DNA of 64,000 bases from an uncultured Christensenellaceae bacterium (GCA_944380305.1 CALWHF010000006.1:1-64000); one strand, 5' to 3'. Counted from the first letter of the stretch, positions 26,831 to 35,608 are shown. The notes: a model not told the origin generated them from the sequence alone. A program made the numbers and translations.

Positions 26831-27008
26831 GACCGACTTATGCCGTCGTCACACGACAAAGTTGATGTTCATATAAAAAGCCACAAAATGCGGTAGCTGA
26901 CTTATGCCGCCGCCACGCGGCCGTCACACGGCAAAGTTGATGTTCATATAAAAAGCCACAAAATGCGGTAGCCGACTTATGCCGCCGCCACGCGGCCGTC
27001 ACACGACA
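26831..27008. repeat. Tandem repeat of about 75 bp, two and a half copies
   Basis: Copy 2 (26896-26970) and the partial copy 3 (from 26971) are nearly identical with a 75-bp period; copy 1 (about 26832-26895) is 11 bp shorter owing to a deletion in its GC-rich part. Each unit has GACTTATGCCG, a GC-rich palindromic patch (CCGTCACACGG), and a shared tail GTTGATGTTCATATAAAAAG then CCACAAAATGCGGTAG. It fills the gap between the convergent nadE and lipoprotein genes. No open frame crosses it. The rest of this 405-base gap (26729-26830) shows nothing recognisable. Confidence 0.85.
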
Positions 27009-27038
27009 AAAAGCGCGACCCCTTTCGGAGCCGCGCTT
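27006..27038 (-). terminator. Intrinsic terminator of the 338-residue lipoprotein gene
   Basis: On the minus strand a 12-bp stem with G-T pairs (arms 27011-27022 and 27027-27038) is followed by five T. Confidence 0.75.
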
Positions 27039-27060
27039 AACGTTGTGTTCTTTTTGACGA

Positions 27061-28077
27061 TTACAGCAGACCGTTCTTGATCGATTCGGAATTGCTCATA
27101 TCGTTGTCTCTCTCGCTGTAAGAGTAGAAGACGTTGGATACAGACTCGGCAGAACCTGTGTACCAGATGATCGCCGCACCGATCTTGCCGTTCCAGCTTT
27201 CGTCGGTGGAGTAGTACTTGAGGAGTCCGCATTCCCAGATCTGCACTTTAGCCTTGATGTAATTGACGCTCATGTTCTTGCCGCTGTTGTCCTGTTCGAG
27301 TCTTGCGATCGTAGTGGAATCGGCGTTGGCAACGTCTTTGTCGATCTCGAAAGTCAGCTCATAGTATACGTCGCCGTTCTTGGTCGTCTTCTTTTCGATC
27401 TTCGCGCTGTCTGCCGAAACTATGTTTTTGCAGTTCCAGTTCGCGCAGGTCTTCTTTGCGTCTTCGAGATTGTGCAATCCGGGCGAGATAGTACCTTCGC
27501 TACCGAACTGGCTGTGTTTTTTCCACGCGGAGTTGTCTACGCTGAGGAGGCCGCTTTCTTCATCGTATTTGATGTCCTTTCCGTCGGCTTCCATGCGGTA
27601 ATAGGTATTGCCTGCGGGGTTGTATCTGAGAGCCGCGTTTCTGACGAACATTACCTCGGTAGAGCCGAAATTGTGGTTGACGGGCAGTTTGAGCGTCATG
27701 TCGTCTTTCGCGTTTGCGTTCTGCTTTCTGAGTCTCTGATAGATAAGAGTGCCGCTCTTGTCTTTGATCGTCGTGGTACCCTTGGTGTAGTTGAAATATG
27801 TATAGCGGTTGACGAAAGATTCGTTGTACTCAGCCGCGTTCATGATCTGCTGTATCTTTTCGGCATCCGACAGGGTGGTGTCGTTGATTATCGGAAGGAT
27901 AGCAGTGTGAACGCTTGCGGCAACGCTTTCATCGGGAGCTACTTCGTAGTCCTGCAATACGTTGGGGATACCTTCGAACTCGTTGACGTTGTATTCGCCG
28001 TCGTCGCAGGCAACAGCCAACAGACCTACCGAACCGATCAGCGTCAGAATGGTGATCAGTGTGATGATTTTCTTCAT
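27061..28077 (-). CDS. Predicted lipoprotein of unknown function
   Basis: A 338-residue protein with an N-terminal signal (MKKIITLITILTLIGSVGLL then AVACDD), probable lipidated cysteine at 24, and a soluble body without recognisable domain. The body is rich in beta-type sequence (YYELTFEIDKD, VNYIKAKVQIWECGLLKYYS) suggesting a beta-sandwich or LolA-like fold, but this is only an impression. AGAGGATT lies before the start. Monocistronic with own promoter and terminator. Confidence 0.75.
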   Translation of the reverse strand: MKKIITLITILTLIGSVGLLAVACDDGEYNVNEFEGIPNVLQDYEVAPDESVAASVHTAILPIINDTTLSDAEKIQQIMNAAEYNESFVNRYTYFNYTKGTTTIKDKSGTLIYQRLRKQNANAKDDMTLKLPVNHNFGSTEVMFVRNAALRYNPAGNTYYRMEADGKDIKYDEESGLLSVDNSAWKKHSQFGSEGTISPGLHNLEDAKKTCANWNCKNIVSADSAKIEKKTTKNGDVYYELTFEIDKDVANADSTTIARLEQDNSGKNMSVNYIKAKVQIWECGLLKYYSTDESWNGKIGAAIIWYTGSAESVSNVFYSYSERDNDMSNSESIKNGLL

Positions 28078-28166
28078 AATAATCCTCTTCTCTTTTTATT
28101 CAAACGGCAGAACCGTTTGTTATCGATAAATAGACGCGTGCGGGCACATGCCTTTTCGCTGTAATT

Positions 28167-28196
28167 ATTATATTATCAACGACAATGCCTTGTCAA
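28167..28196 (-). promoter_or_regulatory. Sigma-A promoter for the 338-residue lipoprotein
   Basis: On the minus strand, TTGACA (28196-28191) and TATAAT (28172-28167) are 18 bp apart. Confidence 0.85.
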
Positions 28197-28252
28197 TCAC
28201 AGCGAGCGTACAAAATATGGACGAAACGGACAAGGTAATTTTCTGTTCGGCA

Positions 28253-28282
28253 TTGACAACGCCGTTTTACATACCGTATACT
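28253..28282 (+). promoter_or_regulatory. Promoter of the alpha-mannosidase gene
   Basis: TTGACA at 28253-28258 and TATACT at 28277-28282, 18-bp spacing, giving a very short leader. Confidence 0.75.
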
Positions 28283-28298
28283 TTTATCAGAGGTCGAT

Positions 28299-31241
28299 AT
28301 GGTAGAGAAATTTTTATTGTATCCGTCTCACTGTTGCGCGCTTGCGAGGGTGAGAAACGGCATATTTACGAAAGCAGGCAGACTGTTTGCCGAAGTCGTC
28401 GTCGGAGACGAACCGATAACGATAGAAGAGGCAGAGGCAAAAGGTTTTTCCGAGATAAGAAAAAACGATATTTGGGCGACGGATTACGGCTGCGCCGTAT
28501 TCCGCTTTTCGGGAGAGATACCGTCGTCCGCTAAGGGCAGGAAGGTTGCCGCGCTCGTCGATATACAGGGCGAAGGACTGGTAATCGTTGACGGCGTGCC
28601 GACGCAGGGCATAACGCACGTTTCGGACGGTATCGACTGGGTGCAGAGTGCGAGAGGAAAGCAGGAGATACCGCTTTCGGATTGCGCGGCAGGCGGCGAG
28701 AAGATATTGTTTTACGTCGACGCGGGGTATAACGGAAAAAAGAAAAAAGCGAATACTTATGCGAAATTCCGCCGTGCGGACATAGTGACGGTTGACGAAA
28801 CCGCAAGGGCTTTTTATTACGACGCGCTCCAGCTTTTCATGCTCCTTCTGACATATAAAGAAAACGAATATCTGACGGATGAAAGGGCAAAAGAGATAGA
28901 CAAGGCTTTGAAAAAGGCTTTTTCGCTGTATTTTGGGAAGGACGCCGCGGGTGCGGCAAAACTTCTCGGCGAGACTGCCCGCAAGAGCATAACGTACAAG
29001 GCTCCCGCATACACGGCGGTCGGGCACGCTCATCTCGACCTAGCGTATCTTTGGCCGATAAGGGAGACAAAGAGAAAGGGCGCGCGTACGTTCGCCAATC
29101 AGCTTGCGAACCTTAAAAAATATCCCGATTACGTCTTCGGTGCGAGCCAGGCGCAGCTTTTTCAGTGGATGAAAGAGCTGTACCCGACGATATATGCCGA
29201 CGTAAAGAAAGCCGTTGCGGAAAACAGGATAGAGATACAGGGCGCGATGTGGACTGAGAACGACTGCAACATTCCTTCGGGGGAGAGCATTATCAGACAG
29301 TTTCTTTACGGAGAGGAGTTCTTTAAGAATGAGTTCGGCAAAACGAGCAGCGTCGTATGGCTTCCCGACGTGTTCGGCTACCCCGCATCACTGCCTCAGA
29401 TATTCAAAGGGTGCGGCAAAGACTATTTCGCTACGATAAAGCTGACGTGGAACAGCCACAACAAATTTCCGTACAAGACCTTCGAGTGGGAGGGGATAGA
29501 CGGCAGCAGGATATTGTCGCACATGGCACCGCAAGGCAATTACAATTCTTCGGCGACGCCCATGGCTTTCGTCAAGTCGTTCAAGGGCAACCCGCAGAGC
29601 AGAGACGTGGAGCACGCGTTGATGATCTTCGGGATAGGCGACGGGGGAGGAGGCCCGGGCGAAGCTCCTCTCGAACTTCTGTCGAGAGAAAGAGATCAGG
29701 ACGGTCTCGCTCCAGTGAAGTTTGGTTCTGCGGCAGGATTTTTCGACGAGCTTGCGGCGGACAAAGACGCAAAGATACCCGTCTACAAAGGCGAGCTGTA
29801 TCTCGAAAAGCATCAGGGGACGTATACATCGCAGGCGAGAAACAAGCTTTACAACAGGCTTATGGAGCAGGAGCTGCATACCGTTGAATGGCTGAGCGCG
29901 CTTGCCGCGGTAAAGGGAATAAAGACGGACATAAAAAAGACGGACGAAATATGGAAAGAAGTGCTCTTGTATCAGTTCCACGACATAATCCCCGGCAGTT
30001 CGATAAAACGCGTGTTCGACGAAAGCGTGGCTCGGTATAAGATAATGCACGACGAGATAGTCGGAGAGAGAAACAGATTGCTGTCCGCAATGAAAAAAGA
30101 GGTAGGAAAGAGCGTCGTCAATCCCGTAGACTTTGAGAGGAAAGAATACGTCAAAGACGAAGGAAAATGGTACGTCGCAGAGGTCGGACCGTACAGCGCG
30201 GCGAAACTCGAAGAGTGCGACGATACGGGAGTTTCGGCGGGAGAAAACTATATCGCAAATGACAGGATAAAGGTGACTTTCTCTAAAGAAGGTTGGATAG
30301 AAAGCGTGCAGGAAATCGACACGGGCAGGGAAATTTGCGGAGGATATTTCGACAAACTCGTTGTATATGAAGATCCGAAACTGTTCTACAACGCATGGGA
30401 CATAAGAGAGGATTACCGCGATCTTCCCAGTACTCCGATGACCCTTGTCGAGAGCAGGTGCTACACCGACGGACCGACTGCGGTAAGGGAGGCAACTTTC
30501 GTTTACGGGGCGTCCGCGCTGGTGCAAAGGATAGTGTTGGCAAAGGGAGAAAAATTAGTCTCTTTCGACAATACGGCTGACTGGCACGAGGACTTCAAAA
30601 TGCTGAGGGCGGAATTCAGACCATCGGACTATTCGGATACCGTAAACTGCGACATTCAGTTCGGCAACGTGGACAGATCGACGCTGGACGACACCGCTTT
30701 GCGCAAGGCGCAGTTCGAGATATGCGCGCACAAGTTCGTCAACGTGGACGGAGAAAACGGGGGCTTTGCCGTGCTGTCGAACTGCAAGTACGGGTACAGG
30801 GTAAAGGACGGATACATTTCGCTCAATCTGCTGAGAAGTCCCAAGAGACCCGATCCCGAATGCGACAGAGGCAAACACTATTTCGGCTTCGCCATGTATC
30901 CGCACGCGGGGTCGTGGAAGGAGAGCGATCTGGTCAAGAGGGCGTATTGTTACAACTATCCGCTGATAGTCTGCGACTTCCTGCCTTCGCTCGAAAGACT
31001 GGTGGATGACGGCAACGAAAACGTGATAGTCGAGACCGTCAAGCCGTCGAGGGACGGCAAGGGCATAGTGGCGAGACTTTACGAGAGATACGGCGAGGAC
31101 GCAAAAGCCAGATTGCGAGTCGGTTTCAGAAACAAGGCTGCGTACGAAACGGATATGCTCGAGAGAAAAAAGAAAAAGACCACGAACTCAGACGTCGACT
31201 TCGGAGGCTATGCAATAAAGACGTTTTATTTTGAATTGTAA
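28299..31241 (+). CDS. GH38 family alpha-mannosidase
   Basis: A 980-residue retaining alpha-mannosidase without signal peptide, so cytoplasmic. Zinc ligands and active site residues are visible: H243 and D247 region GHAHLDLAYLWP, IEIQGAMWTENDCNI, and the nucleophile D357 in WLPDVFGYPASLPQ; a further FHDIIPGSS histidine motif follows near residue 560. The N-terminal 230 residues form the beta-type domain seen in many bacterial GH38 enzymes. It probably trims mannosides taken up from host N-glycans or yeast mannan; exact linkage unknown. Confidence 0.93.
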   Translation: MVEKFLLYPSHCCALARVRNGIFTKAGRLFAEVVVGDEPITIEEAEAKGFSEIRKNDIWATDYGCAVFRFSGEIPSSAKGRKVAALVDIQGEGLVIVDGVPTQGITHVSDGIDWVQSARGKQEIPLSDCAAGGEKILFYVDAGYNGKKKKANTYAKFRRADIVTVDETARAFYYDALQLFMLLLTYKENEYLTDERAKEIDKALKKAFSLYFGKDAAGAAKLLGETARKSITYKAPAYTAVGHAHLDLAYLWPIRETKRKGARTFANQLANLKKYPDYVFGASQAQLFQWMKELYPTIYADVKKAVAENRIEIQGAMWTENDCNIPSGESIIRQFLYGEEFFKNEFGKTSSVVWLPDVFGYPASLPQIFKGCGKDYFATIKLTWNSHNKFPYKTFEWEGIDGSRILSHMAPQGNYNSSATPMAFVKSFKGNPQSRDVEHALMIFGIGDGGGGPGEAPLELLSRERDQDGLAPVKFGSAAGFFDELAADKDAKIPVYKGELYLEKHQGTYTSQARNKLYNRLMEQELHTVEWLSALAAVKGIKTDIKKTDEIWKEVLLYQFHDIIPGSSIKRVFDESVARYKIMHDEIVGERNRLLSAMKKEVGKSVVNPVDFERKEYVKDEGKWYVAEVGPYSAAKLEECDDTGVSAGENYIANDRIKVTFSKEGWIESVQEIDTGREICGGYFDKLVVYEDPKLFYNAWDIREDYRDLPSTPMTLVESRCYTDGPTAVREATFVYGASALVQRIVLAKGEKLVSFDNTADWHEDFKMLRAEFRPSDYSDTVNCDIQFGNVDRSTLDDTALRKAQFEICAHKFVNVDGENGGFAVLSNCKYGYRVKDGYISLNLLRSPKRPDPECDRGKHYFGFAMYPHAGSWKESDLVKRAYCYNYPLIVCDFLPSLERLVDDGNENVIVETVKPSRDGKGIVARLYERYGEDAKARLRVGFRNKAAYETDMLERKKKKTTNSDVDFGGYAIKTFYFEL

Positions 31242-31247
31242 AACGAG

Positions 31248-31277
31248 ACGCGTCGGATGACCCCGACGCGTTTTTTC
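31248..31277 (+). terminator. Intrinsic terminator after GH38
   Basis: Stem ACGCGTCGG / CCGACGCGT (31248-31256 with 31263-31271) then six T. Confidence 0.9.
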
Positions 31278-31448
31278 ATGTCCGTGTACGGCAAAGCATT
31301 ATTTTGAAAAGATTACATAGCGTGGTTCCCTGTTCGCGTCATGCACCGAGAGGCATCGGTTTTCAGTTGTTGCTCAAAGCGGAAGAGAAAAGAAAAGCAA
31401 CAAGGCGCACGAGCGGCAAAACAAACGAGTTATGTCAATTTTTGGCTA

Positions 31449-31477
31449 TTGACACATATATATTCGTATGTTATCAT
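31449..31477 (+). promoter_or_regulatory. Promoter of the membrane protein / LURP-one unit
   Basis: TTGACA at 31449-31454 and TATCAT at 31472-31477, 17-bp spacing. Confidence 0.75.
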
Positions 31478-31525
31478 TATAAAAAAGCAGCCGCTCGATT
31501 TATCCGGCGGATTACGAGGAAGGTC

Positions 31526-31945
31526 ATGGATCTGAACGATAAACTCAGGACAGGGGGAGCTCGACTGGGAAACATCTTTTTCGGGATAGCGGCAACGGCG
31601 ACGGTAATGACGCTTTTTACGGCGTTCAGTCCGTTGATGATGGCGTTTTACCTGCTTATGCTCCTCGTGCTGATACTGATCACCCTGGGCACGATCTTTA
31701 TTATGGTCGAAGACTTCGGCAGCTTTTTCAGCGGTTCGGCGCAGGCATATGGGTCTTTTACCGAGAGTGCTATCAAAGCAATGCCGTATCTTGCAGCCGT
31801 AGCGGTGGTTGCTGCTGCCGCGGCTATAATATTGCTGATGCTTGACGTCAGGACAAAAAAACATACGTCTAAGATCGCGGGGGCAGTCGTCTGTATCGTA
31901 CTTTCGGTAGTGTTCGCGTTGCTTTCGAAGGCGGTGATGAAATGA
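31526..31945 (+). CDS. Small four-helix membrane protein, unknown function
   Basis: A 139-residue integral membrane protein with about four hydrophobic segments (roughly 14-36, 40-62, 85-107 and 115-136) and short polar loops; no cysteine or charged motif stands out. The frame is open further upstream to 31304, but GAGGAAGG at 31516-31523 supports ATG 31526, and the promoter lies inside the longer frame. Its stop overlaps the next start (ATGA). Confidence 0.7.
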   Translation: MDLNDKLRTGGARLGNIFFGIAATATVMTLFTAFSPLMMAFYLLMLLVLILITLGTIFIMVEDFGSFFSGSAQAYGSFTESAIKAMPYLAAVAVVAAAAAIILLMLDVRTKKHTSKIAGAVVCIVLSVVFALLSKAVMK

Positions 31946-32445
31946 GCAGACTTAACATTAAAGTGAGAAGTCTTGCGGGAATGTCGCCCGTGGTGAAAGT
32001 GGACGGCAAACGGATACGTTGCAAGAAAAACAGTTTCGGTAATTACGATGCGGTCGTAAACGTAGAAGACGGAGCAAGACTTACTTTGTCGTGCTGGGAC
32101 ACCATACTCAGCCCGTTGTGGCTGGTGTGGGAGATGTTGTTTTTCGCGATAAGTCTGTTCGGCATTTTCGACTTTCAGAGAGACAAGCTGAAAAGGGCGG
32201 CGGAATTCGAGGCGGTATTGCATCCGAAGGAAAACGGTACGGCTGCCGTCACGCTGATCCGTTCGACGGGCGAAGGCAGTCCCGCTGTCAAGCTCGAATG
32301 CGATTTCGATGCCGAAGTTGTGAAAAACGAATATTTTGCGCTCGAAACGGTAAAAAGGAGGCGCACGATCGCCTTGATAATAAAAATAGCAATCTGGATC
32401 GCTCTTATCGGCACGGCGATAGCCGTAGTCGCAAAGACGTTCTGA
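31942..32445 (+). CDS. Membrane-associated protein, unknown function
   Basis: A 167-residue protein. The first 50 residues look like a small beta domain (SPVVKVDGKRIRCKKNSFGN), followed by a hydrophobic segment (PLWLVWEMLFFAISLFGIF, about 58-76), a soluble middle and a C-terminal membrane helix (TIALIIKIAIWIALIGTAIA). Translationally coupled to the four-helix protein before it. No family recognised. Confidence 0.65.
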   Translation: MSRLNIKVRSLAGMSPVVKVDGKRIRCKKNSFGNYDAVVNVEDGARLTLSCWDTILSPLWLVWEMLFFAISLFGIFDFQRDKLKRAAEFEAVLHPKENGTAAVTLIRSTGEGSPAVKLECDFDAEVVKNEYFALETVKRRRTIALIIKIAIWIALIGTAIAVVAKTF

Positions 32446-32463
32446 TAAAACGGAGGGAAGTTT

Positions 32464-32958
32464 ATGATCACGTTGCAAATAAAGAACAAGATGTTTTCAG
32501 TCAGAGGTCATTCGACGGTCAAAGACGAAAACGATGTCGACAGATACGTCGTCAAAGGTAAGTTCTTTTCTCTCGGGAAGAAAAAACGCATCTACGATAT
32601 GGACGGAAATCTGTTGTACACGGTAAAGAACAAACTCATAAGGTGGTTCATGAACAGCTGCTATATATACGATGCGGAAGGCAACAAAATCGCCCGCATC
32701 AAGCAGAAGTTCAAACTGTTCAAAAAGGAGTTCAAACTGACGGGATACGCCGAAGAGATAGAGATCAAGGGCGATTTCATTCAGAAAGTGCTCGAGATAT
32801 ACAAGAACGGCGAAAAGATCGGCGAGGCGGGCAAGAAGTTCTTTTCTCTCGTCGACAGTTTCAAACTCGAATGTTACAAGGACGAGGACGCGCCGTTGCT
32901 TGTTGCGCTCATCGTTGCGATAGACAATATCAACGACAAGAACGTCGCAGATTCCTGA
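32464..32958 (+). CDS. LURP-one-related (LOR/DUF567) protein
   Basis: A 164-residue protein with the tubby-like beta-barrel pattern of the LURP-one family: SVRGHSTVKDENDVDRYVVK, KKKRIYDMDGNLLYTVKNKL, CYIYDAEGNKIARIKQK and repeated strand-turn units. Tubby-like folds bind phosphoinositides in eukaryotes; bacterial members have no settled role. GGAGGGA precedes ATG 32464. Third gene of a unit with two membrane proteins, so a membrane-related job is likely. Confidence 0.8.
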   Translation: MITLQIKNKMFSVRGHSTVKDENDVDRYVVKGKFFSLGKKKRIYDMDGNLLYTVKNKLIRWFMNSCYIYDAEGNKIARIKQKFKLFKKEFKLTGYAEEIEIKGDFIQKVLEIYKNGEKIGEAGKKFFSLVDSFKLECYKDEDAPLLVALIVAIDNINDKNVADS

Positions 32959-33040
32959 GGCGGATAAACGCGTGCATTGTCGCTTGCTTTCGCAACGGGG
33001 AAACGCGAGGAATGCGTTCGATGTAAATATAGAAATATAA

Positions 33041-33115
33041 AAAACGCGCCTTTTTGAGGTGAACCCCAAAAGTTGGACACTTTTGGAGGTGCACATCATT
33101 TTACGGGCGCGTTTT
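33041..33115. terminator. Bidirectional terminator with an inserted loop
   Basis: A perfect 10-bp stem AAAACGCGCC / GGCGCGTTTT (33041-33050 with 33106-33115), with T-runs on both strands, separates the convergent LURP-one and nrdD genes. Its loop is 55 nt and holds a second palindrome. Confidence 0.75.
33060..33093. repeat. 34-bp palindromic element in the terminator loop
   Basis: Two nearly identical inverted ends, TGAACCCCAAAAGT and TGCACCTCCAAAAGT (second on the minus strand), abut with only a few bases between; the core CCAAAAGT / ACTTTTGG is a perfect 8-bp hairpin. The TG..ACC.CCAAAAGT ends look like IS3-type terminal repeats, so this may be a collapsed insertion sequence or miniature element. 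No transposase is present. Confidence 0.5.
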
Positions 33116-33133
33116 TTTATTTCTTTTGTGATG

Positions 33134-35509
33134 TTATTTCGCGGCTTTTTTCGCTTCGTTGACGTAACGCATGATCTCGCTCACGCCCGCGTATTTTTCA
33201 AAGCCGTCCGTACCTGCGACCACGAGAGTGGGGGCCTGACGTATGCCGTAGGTCTCAACGAGGTTTGCGTTTTCATCCGCGAGCATCTTGACGTACCGCA
33301 CGCCGTTATCCGCAAGGAACTTTTCGGCTATTTTACAGTTGGGGCAAGTCTTTGTCGCGAACAGCATCAGCTGTGCGTCGCCATTCGCGCGGCGGGTCTC
33401 CTTGACCTCGTCGGCGACTTTCTTGCCTTTCTTGAGGCAGGAGTGAGCGATGTCGTAGACCTTTCTGTCCTTGAATTCCTGCGACTTGCCGTCGTTCCAG
33501 TTCTGGACGGGGCGGTAGTAGCCGGTGATACGGCTGTAAACCTCGGTCTTGCCTCCGCATATCGGGCAGACGTACTGCTCGCCCGCGAGGTATCCGTGAT
33601 CCTTGCATATCGAGTAGGTCGGAGAGAGCGTGTAGTAAGGCAGTTTGTAGTTGTCCGCGATCTTCTTGACGAGAGCCGCCGCAGCTTTCCAGTCGGGGAG
33701 TTTTTCGCCGAGGAACGCGTGGAACACGGTGCCCGAAGTGTACAGGGTCTGGAGTTCGTCCTGAATGTCGAGCGCATCGAAGATGTCCGAAGTGAAACCG
33801 ACGGGCAGGTGCGAGCTGTTGGTGTAGTACGGGGTGCCGTTCTCGTTCGCGGTCACGATGTCGGGGAACTGCTCCTTGTCGTGCTTTGCGAAACGGTACG
33901 AGGTGGACTCTGCGGGAGTTGCCTCGAGGTTGTACAGATCGCCGTATTCCTCCTGATAGTCGGAGAGTCTTTCACGCATGTGGTTGAGCACCTTCTTCGT
34001 GAATTCCTGCGCTTCGGAGCTGGTCATATCCTTTTTGATCCACGCCGCGTTGAGCGCAGCCTCGTTCATGCCGACGAGACCTATCGTCGAGAAGTGGTTG
34101 GCGAACGTGCCGAGGTAACGCTTGGTATAGGGATACAGACCCTCGTCGAGGAGCTTGGTTATGACCGTACGCTTCGTCTTGAGCGAGCGGGCGGAGATGT
34201 CCATGAGTCTGTTGAGACGCTTGAAGAATTCCTCCTCGTTCTTCGACTGGTAGGCGATACGCGGCATGTTGATCGTCACGACGCCGACCGAACCCGTGGA
34301 TTCGCCGCTGCCGAAGTAGCCGCCCGACTTCTTTCTGAGTTCTCTGAGGTCGAGACGCAGTCTGCAACACATACTGCGGATGTCGCTCGGCTCCATGTCG
34401 GAGTTGATGTAGTTGGAGAAGTAAGGCGTGCCGTATTTGGAGGTCATCTCGAACAGAAGTCTGTTGTTCTCGGTATCTGACCAGTCGAAGTCGCGGGTTA
34501 TCGAGTAGGTCGGGATCGGGTACTGGAAGCCTCTACCGTTCGCGTCGCCCTCGATCATGACCTCGATAAACGCCTTGTTGACCATATCCATTTCCTTCTT
34601 GCAGTCCTTATATTTAAAGTCCTGCTCCTTGCCGCCGACGATAGCGGGCAGTTCCGCAAGATCCTTGGGGACGACCCAGTCGAGGGTGATGTTGGAGAAC
34701 GGAGCCTGCGTACCCCAGCGAGACGGGGTATTGACTCCGTAGATGAAGGATTCGATGCACTTCTTGACCTGATCGTAGGTCAGGTTATCCTTCTTGACGA
34801 AGGGTGCGAGGTAGGTGTCGAAAGAGGAGAATGCCTGCGCGCCCGCCCATTCGTTCTGCATGATACCGAGGAAGTTGACCATCTGGTTGCAGAGAGTGGC
34901 GAGGTGGCTTGCGGGAGCGGAAGTTATCTTGCCGGGGATGCCGCCGAGACCTTCCTGAATGAGCTGCTTGAGCGACCAGCCCGCGCAGTAACCGGTCAAC
35001 ATGCTGAGGTCGTGGATATGAATATCCGCGTTTCTGTGCGCCTTGGCGATCTCGTCGTCGTAGATCTCGCTGAGCCAGTAGTTGGCGGTGATCGCGCCGC
35101 TGTTGGAGAGTATCAGACCGCCTACGGAGTAGGTGACCGTGGAGTTCTCCTTCACGCGCCAGTCGGTAGCCTTGACGTAGCTGTCTACGAGAGACTTGTA
35201 GTCGAGCATCGTGGACTTCATATTGCGGATCTTCTCTCTCTGACGTCTGTACAGAATGTACGCTTTCGCGACGTCGGAGTAGCCCGCCTGTATGAGTACG
35301 GACTCAACGCTGTCCTGGATGTCTTCGACCGCGATCTTGCCGTCCTTGATCTTGGGCTCGAAGTCTGCGGTGACTTTGAGCGCGAGCATGTCTATCACGC
35401 TCGGATGATACTGTTTCTCGTTCGCTTCGAACGCTTTTGTGATCGCTACGGCAATCTTCTTGATGTCGAATTCGGCGACTGCGCCGTCTCTCTTGATGAC
35501 CTGGTACAT
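33134..35509 (-). CDS. nrdD: Class III ribonucleotide reductase NrdD with C-terminal redoxin domain
   Basis: A 791-residue oxygen-sensitive reductase making deoxynucleotides. Residues 1-95 are an ATP-cone (VIKRDGAVAEFDIKKIAVAI). The catalytic barrel follows, with zinc-binding CPICGG near residue 645 and the glycyl-radical loop SRITGYYRP with G663. The last 80 residues form a glutaredoxin/NrdH-like domain with a CPNC redox pair at 722-725 and a cis-proline-like QAPTLVV stretch, so electrons may come from its own redoxin instead of formate. AAGGAG precedes the ATG. Downstream of nrdG2 on the same strand, but with its own promoter. Confidence 0.93.
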   Translation of the reverse strand: MYQVIKRDGAVAEFDIKKIAVAITKAFEANEKQYHPSVIDMLALKVTADFEPKIKDGKIAVEDIQDSVESVLIQAGYSDVAKAYILYRRQREKIRNMKSTMLDYKSLVDSYVKATDWRVKENSTVTYSVGGLILSNSGAITANYWLSEIYDDEIAKAHRNADIHIHDLSMLTGYCAGWSLKQLIQEGLGGIPGKITSAPASHLATLCNQMVNFLGIMQNEWAGAQAFSSFDTYLAPFVKKDNLTYDQVKKCIESFIYGVNTPSRWGTQAPFSNITLDWVVPKDLAELPAIVGGKEQDFKYKDCKKEMDMVNKAFIEVMIEGDANGRGFQYPIPTYSITRDFDWSDTENNRLLFEMTSKYGTPYFSNYINSDMEPSDIRSMCCRLRLDLRELRKKSGGYFGSGESTGSVGVVTINMPRIAYQSKNEEEFFKRLNRLMDISARSLKTKRTVITKLLDEGLYPYTKRYLGTFANHFSTIGLVGMNEAALNAAWIKKDMTSSEAQEFTKKVLNHMRERLSDYQEEYGDLYNLEATPAESTSYRFAKHDKEQFPDIVTANENGTPYYTNSSHLPVGFTSDIFDALDIQDELQTLYTSGTVFHAFLGEKLPDWKAAAALVKKIADNYKLPYYTLSPTYSICKDHGYLAGEQYVCPICGGKTEVYSRITGYYRPVQNWNDGKSQEFKDRKVYDIAHSCLKKGKKVADEVKETRRANGDAQLMLFATKTCPNCKIAEKFLADNGVRYVKMLADENANLVETYGIRQAPTLVVAGTDGFEKYAGVSEIMRYVNEAKKAAK

Positions 35510-35552
35510 AATATCTCCTTCTTATTCGCGGCTTTATCCGCGAGTAAGATTC

Positions 35553-35581
35553 ATTATATCATCAAGGCAAAGCTGTGTCAA
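35553..35581 (-). promoter_or_regulatory. Consensus sigma-A promoter of nrdD
   Basis: On the minus strand TTGACA (35581-35576) and TATAAT (35558-35553) are exactly 17 bp apart. The -35 box lies inside the promoter-proximal NrdR-like box. Confidence 0.93.
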
Positions 35582-35591
35582 TATATTGTGG
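35576..35591 (-). promoter_or_regulatory. NrdR-like box 1, overlapping the -35 element
   Basis: Minus-strand CCACAATATATTGACA fits the NrdR consensus (acaCwAtATaTwGtgt) over CACAATATATTG. NrdR represses ribonucleotide reductase genes through paired boxes; this site would cover the -35 box. Confidence 0.8.
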
Positions 35592-35608
35592 CAATATTTT
35601 TTGACAAA

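Noticed and set aside
26831..27008. Repeats considered as a CRISPR array
   Set aside because: The 75-bp units are contiguous with no unique spacers, and no cas genes are nearby.
33060..33093. Complete insertion sequence
   Set aside because: Only abutting end-like sequences are present; there is no transposase frame.
35601..35606. Plus-strand TTGACA considered as a promoter
   Set aside because: No -10 box at 16-18 bp and no plus-strand gene downstream; the sequence belongs to the minus-strand nrdD control region.
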